Source: Bradyrhizobium sp. 141 (GTDB lineage Bacteria; Pseudomonadota; Alphaproteobacteria; Rhizobiales; Xanthobacteraceae). From it: 64,000 nt of DNA. Position numbers and translations under genes: made by a program. How positions within the stretch are numbered: position 1 is the stretch's first letter; each line of letters begins with the position of its first letter. This document shows positions 29,754 through 38,948 of the stretch, piece by piece. The stretch covers positions 186,001-250,000 of the forward strand of contig NZ_JADPKR010000013.1 in assembly GCF_023074055.1 (NCBI RefSeq), given 5' to 3'. The notes beneath the pieces are model-generated. The model saw only the letters and a list, made by a program, of their open reading frames with translations. It searched no databases and was not told where the DNA came from.

Positions 29754-30269
29754 ATGCTTAGGAGCCCGGTCTTTCACCGCAACCCGGTGCTGAACCGCTA
29801 CACGCAGCGGTCACGCGGCACCAGGCCGAAAGTGCTGGCAGTCTCTTCTGGTGGAGGCCATTGGGTGCAGCTCTTACGGATCAAACCCGCTTTCGAGCAT
29901 TGTGATGTTGCGTTCGTCACCGTCCATGAATCGTATCGCGCGCAGGTGCCCGACCACAAATTCTACCTCGTCAACGATGCCAATCGCTGGACCAAGATCG
30001 CGCTGTTGAAAGCAGCGCGCAAAATCGCCTGGATCGTTTGGAATGAAAAGCCGGACATCGTGGTTTCGACGGGGGCTGCGCCGGGATATTTGGCGCTGCG
30101 GTTTGGACAAATGATGGGTGCGCGCACCATCTGGCTCGACAGCATCGCCAATGTCGAGCAGCTCTCGATGTCGGGAGACCGAATTGGCCATTGCGCTGAC
30201 CTCTGGCTGACCCAGTGGCCTCATCTGGCCCGCCCCGATGGACCCTACTACACAGGCGCGGTGCTATGA
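29754..30269 (+). CDS. pssD: PssD/Alg14-like glycosyltransferase membrane-anchor subunit
   Basis: A 171-residue protein with the Alg14/PssD pattern: KVLAVSSGGGHWVQLLR near the start, VTVHESYRAQV, KPDIVVSTGAAPGYLALR and RTIWLDSIAN. In the family it recruits the catalytic PssE partner to the membrane to add the second sugar. AGGGAGG lies 6 bases before ATG 29754, which favours it over ATG 29679. A decayed pssE follows with an ATGA overlap; the intact pssE is at 22384. Confidence 0.88.
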   Translation: MLRSPVFHRNPVLNRYTQRSRGTRPKVLAVSSGGGHWVQLLRIKPAFEHCDVAFVTVHESYRAQVPDHKFYLVNDANRWTKIALLKAARKIAWIVWNEKPDIVVSTGAAPGYLALRFGQMMGARTIWLDSIANVEQLSMSGDRIGHCADLWLTQWPHLARPDGPYYTGAVL

Positions 30270-30409
30270 GTTTTGCGATGGTCGTAACGCGCGGATATCC
30301 TGAGCGCTTCACTTACACGGTTGACGAGTGGGCCGGAGCGGCCGCGCGGCTCGGCACACAAGCATCTCACGCCGCTTATCTAGGCCCCATGCAGTGGTCG
30401 GTCGGATAG
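30266..30409 (+). pseudogene. Degenerate pssE remnant
   Basis: A 47-codon frame starting at an ATGA overlap with pssD, exactly where pssE normally begins. Its first 26 residues (MSFAMVVTRGYPERF, then TVDEWAGAAAR) align with the start of the intact PssE (MIFVTVGTQVQFDRL, TVDDWAGARAR). It then runs YLGPMQW in place of the expected QIGP region and stops. The catalytic C-terminal two thirds are gone, so it should be inactive. Confidence 0.7.
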
Positions 30410-30584
30410 GAACTGTTGTGGGCGGGAAACGAGCAATGTGGAGCGGGCAGAGACGCAGATATCCGTGGCGCGCGTCTTCGATTTTGAGCCTACCGCGTGG
30501 CGCCTGTACAAAGCAGTTCCTGGACAACGGACCTCGCCAAAGGAAGTGGAAATGAAGGAATATCACGCTGGCGCGCATGTAGTG
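30410..30584. other. Unassigned stretch between two gene remnants
   Basis: 175 bases joining the pssE remnant to the epimerase remnant. An open frame from 30438 runs through it into the epimerase tail but shows no family I recognise. Probably junction DNA left by deletion. Confidence 0.4.
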
Positions 30585-30710
30585 GACGAGCACTTGCTGA
30601 AAGTTCGGACGTCCAGTGCGCTTGAGCAGGGCCCGGCGCAACTCGTGAAGTGGCGGCGCCTGCAACGCAAGCTCGTGGCGGTCAGCCCGCGAGAGGCGGT
30701 CGCGTCGTGA
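30585..30710 (+). pseudogene. 3' remnant of a second epimerase gene
   Basis: The last 41 codons match the C-terminus of the intact epimerase (27544-28566): EHLLKVRTSSALEQGPAQLV here against ERLLGFRTTVSLEQGLADLV there. KW then follows in both, and the ends are REAVAS and RQAAAS. The rest of the gene is missing. Its TGA overlaps the GTG start of the following aminotransferase. Confidence 0.7.
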
Positions 30711-31840
30711 TTCCGATCGCACTGCCGCTCCTCGCCGATGAAGAAGCTGGTGCCGCGCGTGCCGCCGTTCTATCGGGCTGGGTTTCGCAAGGTCCGCAAG
30801 TGGCGGCCTTCGAGCAAGAATTCGCCACCCTTGTCGGCGCACCATTCGCATGTGCCGTATCAAACTGTACCACAGCCCTGCAGCTCGCGCTGGCGGCGCT
30901 GGACATCGGACCGGGTGACGAGGTGATCACACCGAGCCATTCCTTCATCGCAACGGCCAATTCGGTCCGGTTTCAAGGCGCGACACCCGTTTTTGTGGAC
31001 ATCGATCCGTCAACCTACAACATCGATCCCGCCCGGCTGGTGGAAGCGATAACCCCCCGAACGCGCGCGATCATCGCCGTGCACCAAATGGGCATGCCTT
31101 GTGATCTTGCAGCACTAACCGCGATAACTGACCGTTATGGCATTGTCCTGATCGAGGACGCGGCGTGTGCTGCCGGCAGCAAAATCCTCATGAATGCGCG
31201 ATGGGAGTCGATTGGAAAGCCGCATGGCCGTATCGCCTGCTTTTCCTTTCATCCTCGGAAAGTGATTACAACTGGCGAGGGCGGGATGCTGACCACTGCG
31301 GATCCAGAGCTTGACCGCAGATTCCGACTGTTACGCCAACATGGCATGAGCGTCCCTGACACGGTGCGGCACGGCTCGGCTCAAGTAATCTTCGAGGATT
31401 ATCTGATTGTAGGCTACAATTACCGGATGACCGACATACAAGCGGCCATCGGTCGCAAACAGCTCGAGCGCCTTCCGGACCTAGTGGCGCGACGCCGCGC
31501 CATCGCCGCCAGATACACCGAGCTACTTTCGAATTTCGAGGGGTTGCGCGTACCAGAGGAGCCCGAGTGGGCCAGATCCAATTGGCAGAGCTATTGCGTG
31601 CGCTTGCCTGACTACCTCGACCAGCGCACGGTGATGCAAGGCCTGCTCGATGAGGGAATCGCGACCCGGCGGGGGATCATGTGCTCGCACCGCGAACCCG
31701 CTTACGCCAATGGAAAGCGGCACCATGATCTCCGTCAATCCGAGATCGCACAGGATCGATCGATACTTCTGCCGATCTATGCGCAAATGAGCCAGGACGA
31801 TGTCAATCGGGTCGTGGATGCTCTGCTGCAGCATATCTGA
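30707..31840 (+). CDS. Second DegT/DnrJ/EryC1/StrS aminotransferase
   Basis: A 377-residue PLP sugar aminotransferase. Features are SNCTTALQLALAALD, VLIEDAACAAGS, CFSFHPRKVITTGEGGML with the catalytic lysine, and GYNYRMTDIQAAIG. It is only distantly similar to the aminotransferase at 26393, so it probably makes a different amino sugar. The GTG start at 30707 overlaps the stop of the epimerase remnant, and upstream in-frame codons encode part of that remnant region. The donor amino acid and the sugar are unknown. Confidence 0.88.
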   Translation: MIPIALPLLADEEAGAARAAVLSGWVSQGPQVAAFEQEFATLVGAPFACAVSNCTTALQLALAALDIGPGDEVITPSHSFIATANSVRFQGATPVFVDIDPSTYNIDPARLVEAITPRTRAIIAVHQMGMPCDLAALTAITDRYGIVLIEDAACAAGSKILMNARWESIGKPHGRIACFSFHPRKVITTGEGGMLTTADPELDRRFRLLRQHGMSVPDTVRHGSAQVIFEDYLIVGYNYRMTDIQAAIGRKQLERLPDLVARRRAIAARYTELLSNFEGLRVPEEPEWARSNWQSYCVRLPDYLDQRTVMQGLLDEGIATRRGIMCSHREPAYANGKRHHDLRQSEIAQDRSILLPIYAQMSQDDVNRVVDALLQHI

Positions 31841-31866
31841 ATGGCTTAATACTCAGGATAACGGGA

Positions 31867-32847
31867 ATGGCGAAGGTCGATATTGTTGTCCCCTGCTACA
31901 ATTACGGGCGCTTCCTCGAGGCGTGCGTGTCGAGCATTCTCAGCCAATCCATTTCGGATGTGCGCGTACTTATCATTGACGACTGCTCCTCCGACGATTC
32001 GGTGTCAGTTGCAAGGAGATTGGAGCAAAGCGACCCGAGGGTGACGGTGATAGCGCATTCGCGCAATCATGGTCACATCAATACCTTCAATGAAGGAATT
32101 GCGTGGGCATCATCCGAATACTTCCTGCTCTTGTCGGCTGATGATTTGCTGGTTCCCGGAGCTCTCCAGCGGGCAACGGAGATCATGGACGCAAGCACGG
32201 ACGTTGTTCTTACGTATGGCGAATGCGTCCTCTGGTTTGACGATCTACCGTTCCCCAAGTTACCTGCGGACGAGAACCGTTCCTGGAGACGGCAAGATCT
32301 GATAAAGGAGATGTGCACCACAGCCAGAAATGACGTCCCCTCAGCGACCGCAATTGCGCGGACACGGACACAGAAGGCGATCGGCGGATACCGCACGTCG
32401 CTTCCTCACGCCGGGGATATGGAGATGTGGTTACGTTTCGCCGCGCACGGCACAGTTGCCCAGATCGATGCGGTACAGGGTATCTATCGGAAGCATTCGT
32501 CGGCGATGTCCAACGCCTACTTCGCCAAGAGGATACTGGATTATCGGCAGTGCTTGCTCGCATTCGAGAGCTTTTTTGATGATTGCGAGGAGCGCGTTCC
32601 GAATTCGCGAAGTTTACGTGCCCAGGCGCGCCATACACTGGCTCACCAGGTTTTTCGCAGCGGGATCGGATTGCTGCGACGTGGTCGCCTTAGGGACGGC
32701 CTTTGCTACATACGCGAAGCCATGACCATGGATCGCCGGTTGCGATACTTTCCTCCAGTTTGGCGCGTGCTGAAGATCCCAGGCAAAGACGGCCGTCAAT
32801 GGGCATTGTCCGCTATCAGAAGAGTGCCAGGCAGGCTGTTGGAGTGA
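31867..32847 (+). CDS. Family 2 glycosyltransferase
   Basis: A 326-residue GT-A protein. KVDIVVPCYNYGRFLEAC opens the fold, IIDDCSSDDS binds the nucleotide, LLLSADDLLVPG is the metal-binding DxD-like motif near residue 95, and SLPHAGDMEMWLRFA lies in the acceptor region. Probably adds a repeat-unit sugar. It begins 26 bases after the aminotransferase stop and precedes a GT8 gene. Confidence 0.85.
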   Translation: MAKVDIVVPCYNYGRFLEACVSSILSQSISDVRVLIIDDCSSDDSVSVARRLEQSDPRVTVIAHSRNHGHINTFNEGIAWASSEYFLLLSADDLLVPGALQRATEIMDASTDVVLTYGECVLWFDDLPFPKLPADENRSWRRQDLIKEMCTTARNDVPSATAIARTRTQKAIGGYRTSLPHAGDMEMWLRFAAHGTVAQIDAVQGIYRKHSSAMSNAYFAKRILDYRQCLLAFESFFDDCEERVPNSRSLRAQARHTLAHQVFRSGIGLLRRGRLRDGLCYIREAMTMDRRLRYFPPVWRVLKIPGKDGRQWALSAIRRVPGRLLE

Positions 32848-32910
32848 CGAATACATCCCGGCATGCGAGGTCGACAACAATCATTTCGTTTCCCTATGGA
32901 ATCAAAACAG

Positions 32911-33825
32911 ATGCGATGCCCGATCGTCCTCGCCTGTGACCGGCGCTATGCCATGCCACTTGCAACGACCTTGCGGTCAATTGTGGAGACGGATAGAAGC
33001 GGCGAACCGCTCGAGTTTCACGTGCTTGTCGACGGTGTTTCCGAGCGTTTCCGAAAGAGAATACTCGATTCTCTCCCGCATGGTTCTGCGTCGATCCGAT
33101 GGATCGAAGTAGACCTGGAGATGTTTCGGGATTTCTCGACCATCAGGTACATCTCAAGAGTCACCTACGCCCGCTTCCTCATCCCTCGCATCTTTCCGGG
33201 TACCGTATCGAGAGTGTTGTATCTCGACTCGGATCTCCTCGCCCTTGATGACTTGCAGGCGCTCTGCGCAACAGATCTCGGGGGGAATGTTCTTGGTGCG
33301 GTGCTGGATGGTCTCGATTCTCAGCTGAAAAATCAAACTATCCGTGGAGCGGTACCCCGCGTGCAAGATTACTTCAACGCCGGTGTACTTCTGATAGACC
33401 TCCACAAATGGCGAGAGGCGAAGATTTCCGAGACAGCGTTGGATTATCTCAAGAGCTACCCTGAATCGCCGTACTCGGACCAAGACGCATTGAATGTTGC
33501 GTGCGATGGCCTTTGGAAAAGGCTCGCTTCCCGATGGAACTATCTAGCTTACAACACGGACCTCGACGTTTCTGAATTGGCAGGCGAGTACAAACCAAGC
33601 ATCGTTCACTTCACGACCTGGAATAAACCTTGGAGACCTGGCGTCGCAAACGCAAATGCCGCATTGTACGACTCGTTCCGAAGCCGCACGCGCTTCGCGC
33701 GTAACTCTATGGATAAAATGGAGAGCACGCTGCGTATCGGCTGGTCCCGCATAAAAAGGTTCAGGGACGCGAGACGAGGCAAATCAACTCGGTCGGGCGC
33801 GATGGTTGATCGCCAGCTTGACTAG
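32911..33825 (+). CDS. Family 8 glycosyltransferase
   Basis: A 304-residue retaining transferase of the LPS galactosyl/glucosyltransferase group. CPIVLACDRRYAMPLATTL opens the domain, YLDSDLLAL near residue 105 is the DxD, and YFNAGVLLIDLHKW and HFTTWNKPW (histidine near 235) are family markers. GGA upstream favours ATG 32911; ATG 32896 and ATG 32863 are alternatives. Last gene of this rightward run. Confidence 0.86.
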   Translation: MRCPIVLACDRRYAMPLATTLRSIVETDRSGEPLEFHVLVDGVSERFRKRILDSLPHGSASIRWIEVDLEMFRDFSTIRYISRVTYARFLIPRIFPGTVSRVLYLDSDLLALDDLQALCATDLGGNVLGAVLDGLDSQLKNQTIRGAVPRVQDYFNAGVLLIDLHKWREAKISETALDYLKSYPESPYSDQDALNVACDGLWKRLASRWNYLAYNTDLDVSELAGEYKPSIVHFTTWNKPWRPGVANANAALYDSFRSRTRFARNSMDKMESTLRIGWSRIKRFRDARRGKSTRSGAMVDRQLD

Positions 33826-34202
33826 ACGAGCATCAAATAGTCGAACGGCGTCTCCCGTTTCAGATCGCGAGAGTTGGCTGATGCCGAAGTGAGGACTGCC
33901 GTCCGGGCGGGATTCAAGTCGCTGGTCCATCCATGCCCTTCCTCAAGCTCGCCGCCGCCCGACCGAAGCTTGGAGGTCGCAAAGCCTGCTCGACCTGATC
34001 AGAGACCAAGGAGGCCGCGTGGCACGCCGGCGAAGAGACTTCGTCGGACGATGCCTTGCTTCGGGCGATCGGGTTGGAGTTGAAGAAGGCGGCTTCGTCA
34101 CCCAAACTGGTAAGTCATGCCCCGCTGCTACGGCTCCAAGACTCGGCAAGCGGTGGCAGCGGCGAGCCGGCTACTCACATCGGTGGGTCGGCCAGTCCAT
34201 TT
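33826..34202. other. Gap with no recognised gene
   Basis: 377 GC-rich bases between a GT8 gene and a convergent methyltransferase gene. Overlapping short frames on both strands have no recognisable product. Possibly decayed coding DNA. Confidence 0.4.
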
Positions 34203-34961
34203 CTATTTTTGGAAGCCCATGCGCCTGGCTTTGCCCGCCAGACGAGTTAGCAGGTTGCCGGCGCTGCGCGATGTTGACGTCTCCGCGTTCAGCGAACGAT
34301 CCTGCCCCTTTTCGACAAGAGTCAGGCAGTCCAATTCCCGAGCCTCGTCCCAATCCATCGTAACTTGTTCGAGGACACGCAATCCGGATCTAGCGGCCGC
34401 GTGCGCGAGCAGATTCTTGCTCATGAAATTGCGCCAATGAGGATTATTTCTGTAATCCGAACCGGGATACCTGTCCAAGTTCGAGTGATGAAACAGTGCT
34501 CGACCGCCGTGTCTCAGAATACGCGAAGCATCCTGCAGGTAGGAAAAAACAGCGTCATACTCAAAATGCACCATCGCATCGAAACAGAATATCGCGGAGA
34601 CAGACCCATCCGCGACGGGACGAAAATCGTAGCCGCTAATGGTATGAACGCTCACTCCTGCAACGTCCGAAAATCGTTTCCTGCAATGCAGCACGTTCTC
34701 CTCGACGACGTCGAGCAGGACGAGCGATTGAGGCGCAGCCTGATCGCGCTTCGTGTTTAACAAGCGCGCGGAATGCCGGCCGTGCCCGCAGGCGAGTTCC
34801 ACGGTCGATGTCGTGTCCAGTTTCTCGAACAGGCGTCGGAATTCCGTCCCCGACTTCCAAAACGGATCGGTCCAGGCGTCCGATTCCGCTTTGTCGTAGT
34901 AATTTGTGCTCTTCCAATCGCGCGCGATCTCTAAAGTTCGCGAAGAAACTGTGGTCATCAC
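34203..34961 (-). CDS. Class I SAM-dependent methyltransferase
   Basis: A 252-residue methyltransferase. VELACGHGRHSARLL near residue 53 is the SAM-binding loop, LVLLDVVEENV provides the acidic residue of strand 2, and AIFCFDAMVHFEYD corresponds to motif IV. It is the only leftward gene within the rightward glycan block. A role in O-methylating a sugar or a non-reducing terminus is plausible from context only. Confidence 0.82.
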   Translation of the reverse strand: MMTTVSSRTLEIARDWKSTNYYDKAESDAWTDPFWKSGTEFRRLFEKLDTTSTVELACGHGRHSARLLNTKRDQAAPQSLVLLDVVEENVLHCRKRFSDVAGVSVHTISGYDFRPVADGSVSAIFCFDAMVHFEYDAVFSYLQDASRILRHGGRALFHHSNLDRYPGSDYRNNPHWRNFMSKNLLAHAAARSGLRVLEQVTMDWDEARELDCLTLVEKGQDRSLNAETSTSRSAGNLLTRLAGKARRMGFQK

Positions 34962-35503
34962 GCCATCTCCATATTTAATCGCAAGCGCGGTTTTTTAATG
35001 TGATTTAGATTAGCATGAATCAACTGGAACTTTAATCCCCGTCATGATGAATATTGTACTGCCCCGGCCTGCACCTTCCTTCGAGCGGATTCGCGCGGGA
35101 ATCGACGGAAATCAGGTGTTAACGGACCCGGGCTCTCGGACGTTGATCGATCTTGGAGGTGATTAGAGTGCTTGGACAAAATCTATTTTCTTTGTCGAAT
35201 TAATGTGATTTAAATCATTCGGTTTTCTGATTGTGGAGGAAAGCCCCAGCCGGGCTCAGGGCGAGAGGTGGGAACATACCAGTTTCCGGACGAAACGACC
35301 GGGAGATCTGCCAAGGTCGATGATGCGAGCGCGCGCGAGAGAGCATGCAATTTGTCCCGAGACGGGAGTCCTTGGTCCGCAGTTCGGTTTGCGACCTGCC
35401 GCAAAAGTCAATCATCATCTCGGGCTCAACGGCGGGACCCCCTTGATGGATACGCAAGCCTGCCGAAGCCAAGCCAATATCCTCTGCTGATCAGGAGCTC
35501 TTC
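34962..35503. other. Promoter-bearing gap with two AT-rich islands
   Basis: A/T-rich DNA at 34970-35035 (ATATTTAATC, TTTTTTAATGTGATTTAG) and 35173-35230 (GAATTAATGTGATTTAAATC) flanks a 40-codon frame at 35044-35166 (MMNIVLPRPAPSF...). That frame lacks a ribosome site and I do not call it. The string TTAATGTGATTTA occurs in both islands, a possible repeated regulator site. AGGAGC precedes the next gene. Confidence 0.4.
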
Positions 35504-36511
35504 ATGGCGTCCCAAGCACATTCGCCCAAAGCTGAAGGGATGGCTGAGCAGCCCCTCGTTACTGTTGTGATGTGCGTTTACAATGCAGGAAATTATTTGC
35601 GGCCTTCGCTGCTGAGCGTAATGGATCAGACCTACAAGAAGCTGGATATACTGATTGTCGACGATGGCAGCACGGACGGCTGTTTCGACACAATTCGGGA
35701 CCTGCTGACCGACGAACGGATTCGCGTGATCCATCAGGCGAATTCAGGAAAGCCCGCGGCTATCAATCGAGCGATTGATCAGATCCGCGGCGAGTACTAT
35801 GCAATTCAAGACGCCGATGACATCAGTCATACTACCAGAATCGAAAGGCAACTTGGTGCGCTGCTGAGTAAGCCGCATTTGGCTGCCGTATTCTGCGGTA
35901 ACGAGCTTATCATTGATGGGACATTTATGGCGCCGGTGTTTTCACCGAAGAGCGAAGACCACTGCCGGTCTGAGAATAGAGCTTTTCGAATGCCTGCTCT
36001 GGATCCCACAGGAATGTTTCGAATGTCGTTGGTCGGCCATATGCGGTTCGAGCCCTCGCTGCAGGTTGCCGAGACCTACGACTACATATTGAGGATTGGC
36101 GAAGAGCACCCGATGGTTGTGTTGGGCGAGTGCCTGTATGCGTACCGCATTCTTCCCAATTCACTTACTCGACGTGCGCCAACGTGGCGCAAGCAGTTCG
36201 AGGGTGAGGCCTTCAGGAGAGCGTGCGAGCGGCGAGGTCTGCGGTTCGAGCAACAGGTTGATGATAAAGGCCCCCGGTCCCGCAACAGCTTGATGGACAA
36301 CAATATCGCTGCCCATTTCATCAACAGCGTACTGGATTCACGCCGGTCAAACCGTCGGTTATCAGCTCTAAAGACGGCTTGGCAGTGCGCTTGTCTGCAT
36401 CCCACCGATCCATACTATTACAAGGCGCTTGCCTACGCGCTGATGCCACCCAGCGTGACGAGTCGGTTACGTCGAGACGTCCTGGCGATTCCCTTGGAGA
36501 CGACGAAATGA
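35504..36511 (+). CDS. Family 2 glycosyltransferase
   Basis: A 335-residue GT-A enzyme. LVTVVMCVYNAGNYLRPS, ILIVDDGSTDG, GEYYAIQDADDISH (metal-binding DAD) and VAETYDYILRIGEEHP are visible. It likely adds one sugar of the repeat. An AGGAGC ribosome site supports ATG 35504. The Wzy-like gene follows after 72 bases. Confidence 0.85.
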   Translation: MASQAHSPKAEGMAEQPLVTVVMCVYNAGNYLRPSLLSVMDQTYKKLDILIVDDGSTDGCFDTIRDLLTDERIRVIHQANSGKPAAINRAIDQIRGEYYAIQDADDISHTTRIERQLGALLSKPHLAAVFCGNELIIDGTFMAPVFSPKSEDHCRSENRAFRMPALDPTGMFRMSLVGHMRFEPSLQVAETYDYILRIGEEHPMVVLGECLYAYRILPNSLTRRAPTWRKQFEGEAFRRACERRGLRFEQQVDDKGPRSRNSLMDNNIAAHFINSVLDSRRSNRRLSALKTAWQCACLHPTDPYYYKALAYALMPPSVTSRLRRDVLAIPLETTK

Positions 36512-36583
36512 AGTGCTTGTTCAGGATGGAATAGTCGACTTGCCGCGGCGTCTCGATTTTCGAGCGCTGCTTCTGTTGGCGGA

Positions 36584-37984
36584 ATGTCTTGGGAATTTGA
36601 GGTATTCGCATTGAACCGCAAGAGCTTGGAGCTGAACCAGGGTTTTCAACTCGCCTATCTGCAGGATCGGCAGCAGAGCTTGGTTGGGCGTGCGGCAGAA
36701 GGGACGCCCTCAAATTCCGAACTGTACCTCAAGCTATTATTAGTCACGATCTTTCTGCCCGAGGGCCTGTCGTTCTTTATCGGGGACTTTCGCCTCACCG
36801 TCGCTCGAGTTCTGATTTGCGTAATGTCCATTGCGGCGATCTCGCGGCTCTCCCAGCGCGGCAGGGGAGCTGTGGTCTGCGTCCCGTCAGATATCGTGGC
36901 TCCGCTTGCGGGCATTTGGATGATGTTGGCCGCCACCGTTACGGATGGTCTCACGGGTCTTAAAGGAGCTGGGATTGAGGCCATTTCGTTCACCGGTGCA
37001 TATCTGTGTTTCCGGTATCTTCTTGGTCCCCGTGACAACCCTGTGCGTGTCGCACGCTTCTCCTGCAAACTCATTCTTGTGGTTATCGGTGTCGCGCTTC
37101 TCGATCCTCTGACTGATAGGCCGTTCACCTATGACTTCATCAAAGGCATCACTGGTTATGTGAAACCCAGTTATGAGGACGCGTTAGCGTTGAGGTCCGA
37201 AACGTTCTTTAGGAACGGGGGCATTCGCGCCATGGGTCCAATGGAGCATTCGATATTGTTCGGTGCCGTTTGCGTTTGGTTCGGGACCTTGGCCTTCACC
37301 ACGTTCAGGACCCGGGTGTTTGGCTGGGTTGTTGCAGGCATCGCGCTCGTCGGTGTGTTGGTCTCGCAGGCGCGGAGTCCATTGCTGGCTTATGTAATCG
37401 GATTTGCTCTGGCGATCCTCTATGCTGCAACGCCTCGCTTCACAAAGCGATGGAAGTTGGTCGGGCTGGCTGTGACCGTTCTGCTCGTTGTTGTTTTCAC
37501 CTTCTCTGGCAAGCCTGTTGTAACACTTGTGCGCCTTGGCGGCGTGAGTGCCGAGGCGGCCTGGTACCGTCAGGCGATCTGGGAGGCGGGAGGACCTGTC
37601 GTACTTGCTTCGCCGATCTTCGGGATTGGTTTGAACGGCGACTGGAATTGGCAGTCTCATGGCGCGCTTGTGAGTGCGAGCGTGGATGCCTTTTGGCTTG
37701 GCGCCGCAATGAACTATGGAATTCCAGGCAGCGCACTGATCCTTTTTACGCTTGTGAGCTCATGCTGGCTTGGAGCGATCGATAGATCGCCTTATCTCAC
37801 GCCCGAAGAGGGACGGCTGTCGGTGGCGCTGGGAATTGTCATCGCAACTATCGTTTTTGTGGGGTTCATAGTCCACTTTTGGGGAATCTGTTTCATCCTT
37901 ATCGCTGTCTTTGCCGGAATGCGAGCAAATCTCGCGGAAATCGCGGTACTGCGCGAAAGAGCCGCAAGAGCGGCGGAGACTTGA
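36584..37984 (+). CDS. Wzy/O-antigen-ligase-family membrane protein
   Basis: A 466-residue membrane protein with about 10-12 hydrophobic helices after a 45-residue polar N-terminus. The large loop (about 185-215) and the sequence LVSQARSPLLAYVIGFALA, with an arginine-bearing motif, are typical of O-antigen polymerase/ligase proteins. FGIGLNGDWNWQSHGALVSA resembles the conserved periplasmic H-containing loop. It probably polymerises the undecaprenyl-linked repeat. It is a stronger Wzy candidate than the 2229-4244 protein because it lies among the transferases. Confidence 0.75.
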   Translation: MSWEFEVFALNRKSLELNQGFQLAYLQDRQQSLVGRAAEGTPSNSELYLKLLLVTIFLPEGLSFFIGDFRLTVARVLICVMSIAAISRLSQRGRGAVVCVPSDIVAPLAGIWMMLAATVTDGLTGLKGAGIEAISFTGAYLCFRYLLGPRDNPVRVARFSCKLILVVIGVALLDPLTDRPFTYDFIKGITGYVKPSYEDALALRSETFFRNGGIRAMGPMEHSILFGAVCVWFGTLAFTTFRTRVFGWVVAGIALVGVLVSQARSPLLAYVIGFALAILYAATPRFTKRWKLVGLAVTVLLVVVFTFSGKPVVTLVRLGGVSAEAAWYRQAIWEAGGPVVLASPIFGIGLNGDWNWQSHGALVSASVDAFWLGAAMNYGIPGSALILFTLVSSCWLGAIDRSPYLTPEEGRLSVALGIVIATIVFVGFIVHFWGICFILIAVFAGMRANLAEIAVLRERAARAAET

Positions 37985-38066
37985 TGTGATTCACTTAGCG
38001 GAAGCGCGTTCTGCTGCGAGGCCGTGGCTCGCACGCCAAGGAAAGTTCGAGCCAAGGATGTAGGTC

Positions 38067-38948
38067 ATGGCCATCCCGGATATTCGAATTCCGACCTTTG
38101 ATGCGGGGGATCATATTCCCCAAGTGATTCACCAAGTATATTTCTCAAAGAATCCGTTACCGGTCGGGTTGGCAAACAATATACAAGCCATCAAGGCGAT
38201 GAACCCTGGCTGGGAGCACAGACTGTACGACGATCAAGCGATCAATGCTTTTATCCTTGAGCATTACGGCCCAGAGATCGCGAACTTGTTCTCGAAGATA
38301 AATCCGCAGTACGGGGCGGCACGGGCTGATTTGTTCCGCTATCTCCTCATATACAGGTGCGGTGGGGTCTATCTCGATATCAAAAGCACAACGGTCCAGC
38401 CGCTCGACCGAGTCCTTCGGTCAGACGACAGGTTCATTCTGTCCCTTTGGCGGAATGGCCCTGGCGAGCTGCATGCGGGCTGGGGCGTGCACAAAGAGTT
38501 TGGTTCTGACAGAAAACGGGAACTGCAACAGTGGCATATCATCGCCGCGGCCGGTCATCCATTTCTGAAGGCGGTGATTGAGCGAGTGTTGACGAATATC
38601 CAGAACTACCGATCGTGGGTGCACGGCGTCGGAAACAAGGGAGTCTGGAGAACAACGGGGCCGATAGTCTATACGCTGGCTATCGAGCCGCTGATGAGTA
38701 GCAACAGTTACCGCATGGTCGCAAACGAGACGGAGCTGTCGCTGCAATTCAACATATATGCCGATCATTCCAATCTTTTCGGCAGGTATTACGGGCTGCT
38801 AACAGACCCCATAGTCTCGATGGACGGATGGCTCTCCATGCCGGTACATCATCTCTATTCCCAGGTGCGCAATGTATATCGCCACTTCAAGACGCCCGGC
38901 GTAGCGCCGTGCGCCCCCGTGGCCTCCACGAAGCCGTATGGGCACTAA
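38067..38948 (+). CDS. GT32-type glycosyltransferase (DXD sugar-binding family)
   Basis: A 293-residue protein of the OCH1/capsular glycosyltransferase type. IPQVIHQVYFSKNPLP, RADLFRYLLIYRCGGVYLDI near residue 90-110 and the following KST are the family core; the metal-binding aspartates lie in YLDIK. The start is supported by AAGGATG upstream. Likely adds a sugar to the repeat unit or a side branch. Confidence 0.8.
   Translation: MAIPDIRIPTFDAGDHIPQVIHQVYFSKNPLPVGLANNIQAIKAMNPGWEHRLYDDQAINAFILEHYGPEIANLFSKINPQYGAARADLFRYLLIYRCGGVYLDIKSTTVQPLDRVLRSDDRFILSLWRNGPGELHAGWGVHKEFGSDRKRELQQWHIIAAAGHPFLKAVIERVLTNIQNYRSWVHGVGNKGVWRTTGPIVYTLAIEPLMSSNSYRMVANETELSLQFNIYADHSNLFGRYYGLLTDPIVSMDGWLSMPVHHLYSQVRNVYRHFKTPGVAPCAPVASTKPYGH

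Noticed and set aside
35044-35166. 40-codon frame between two AT-rich islands
   Set aside because: No ribosome site and no recognised product; too short to support.
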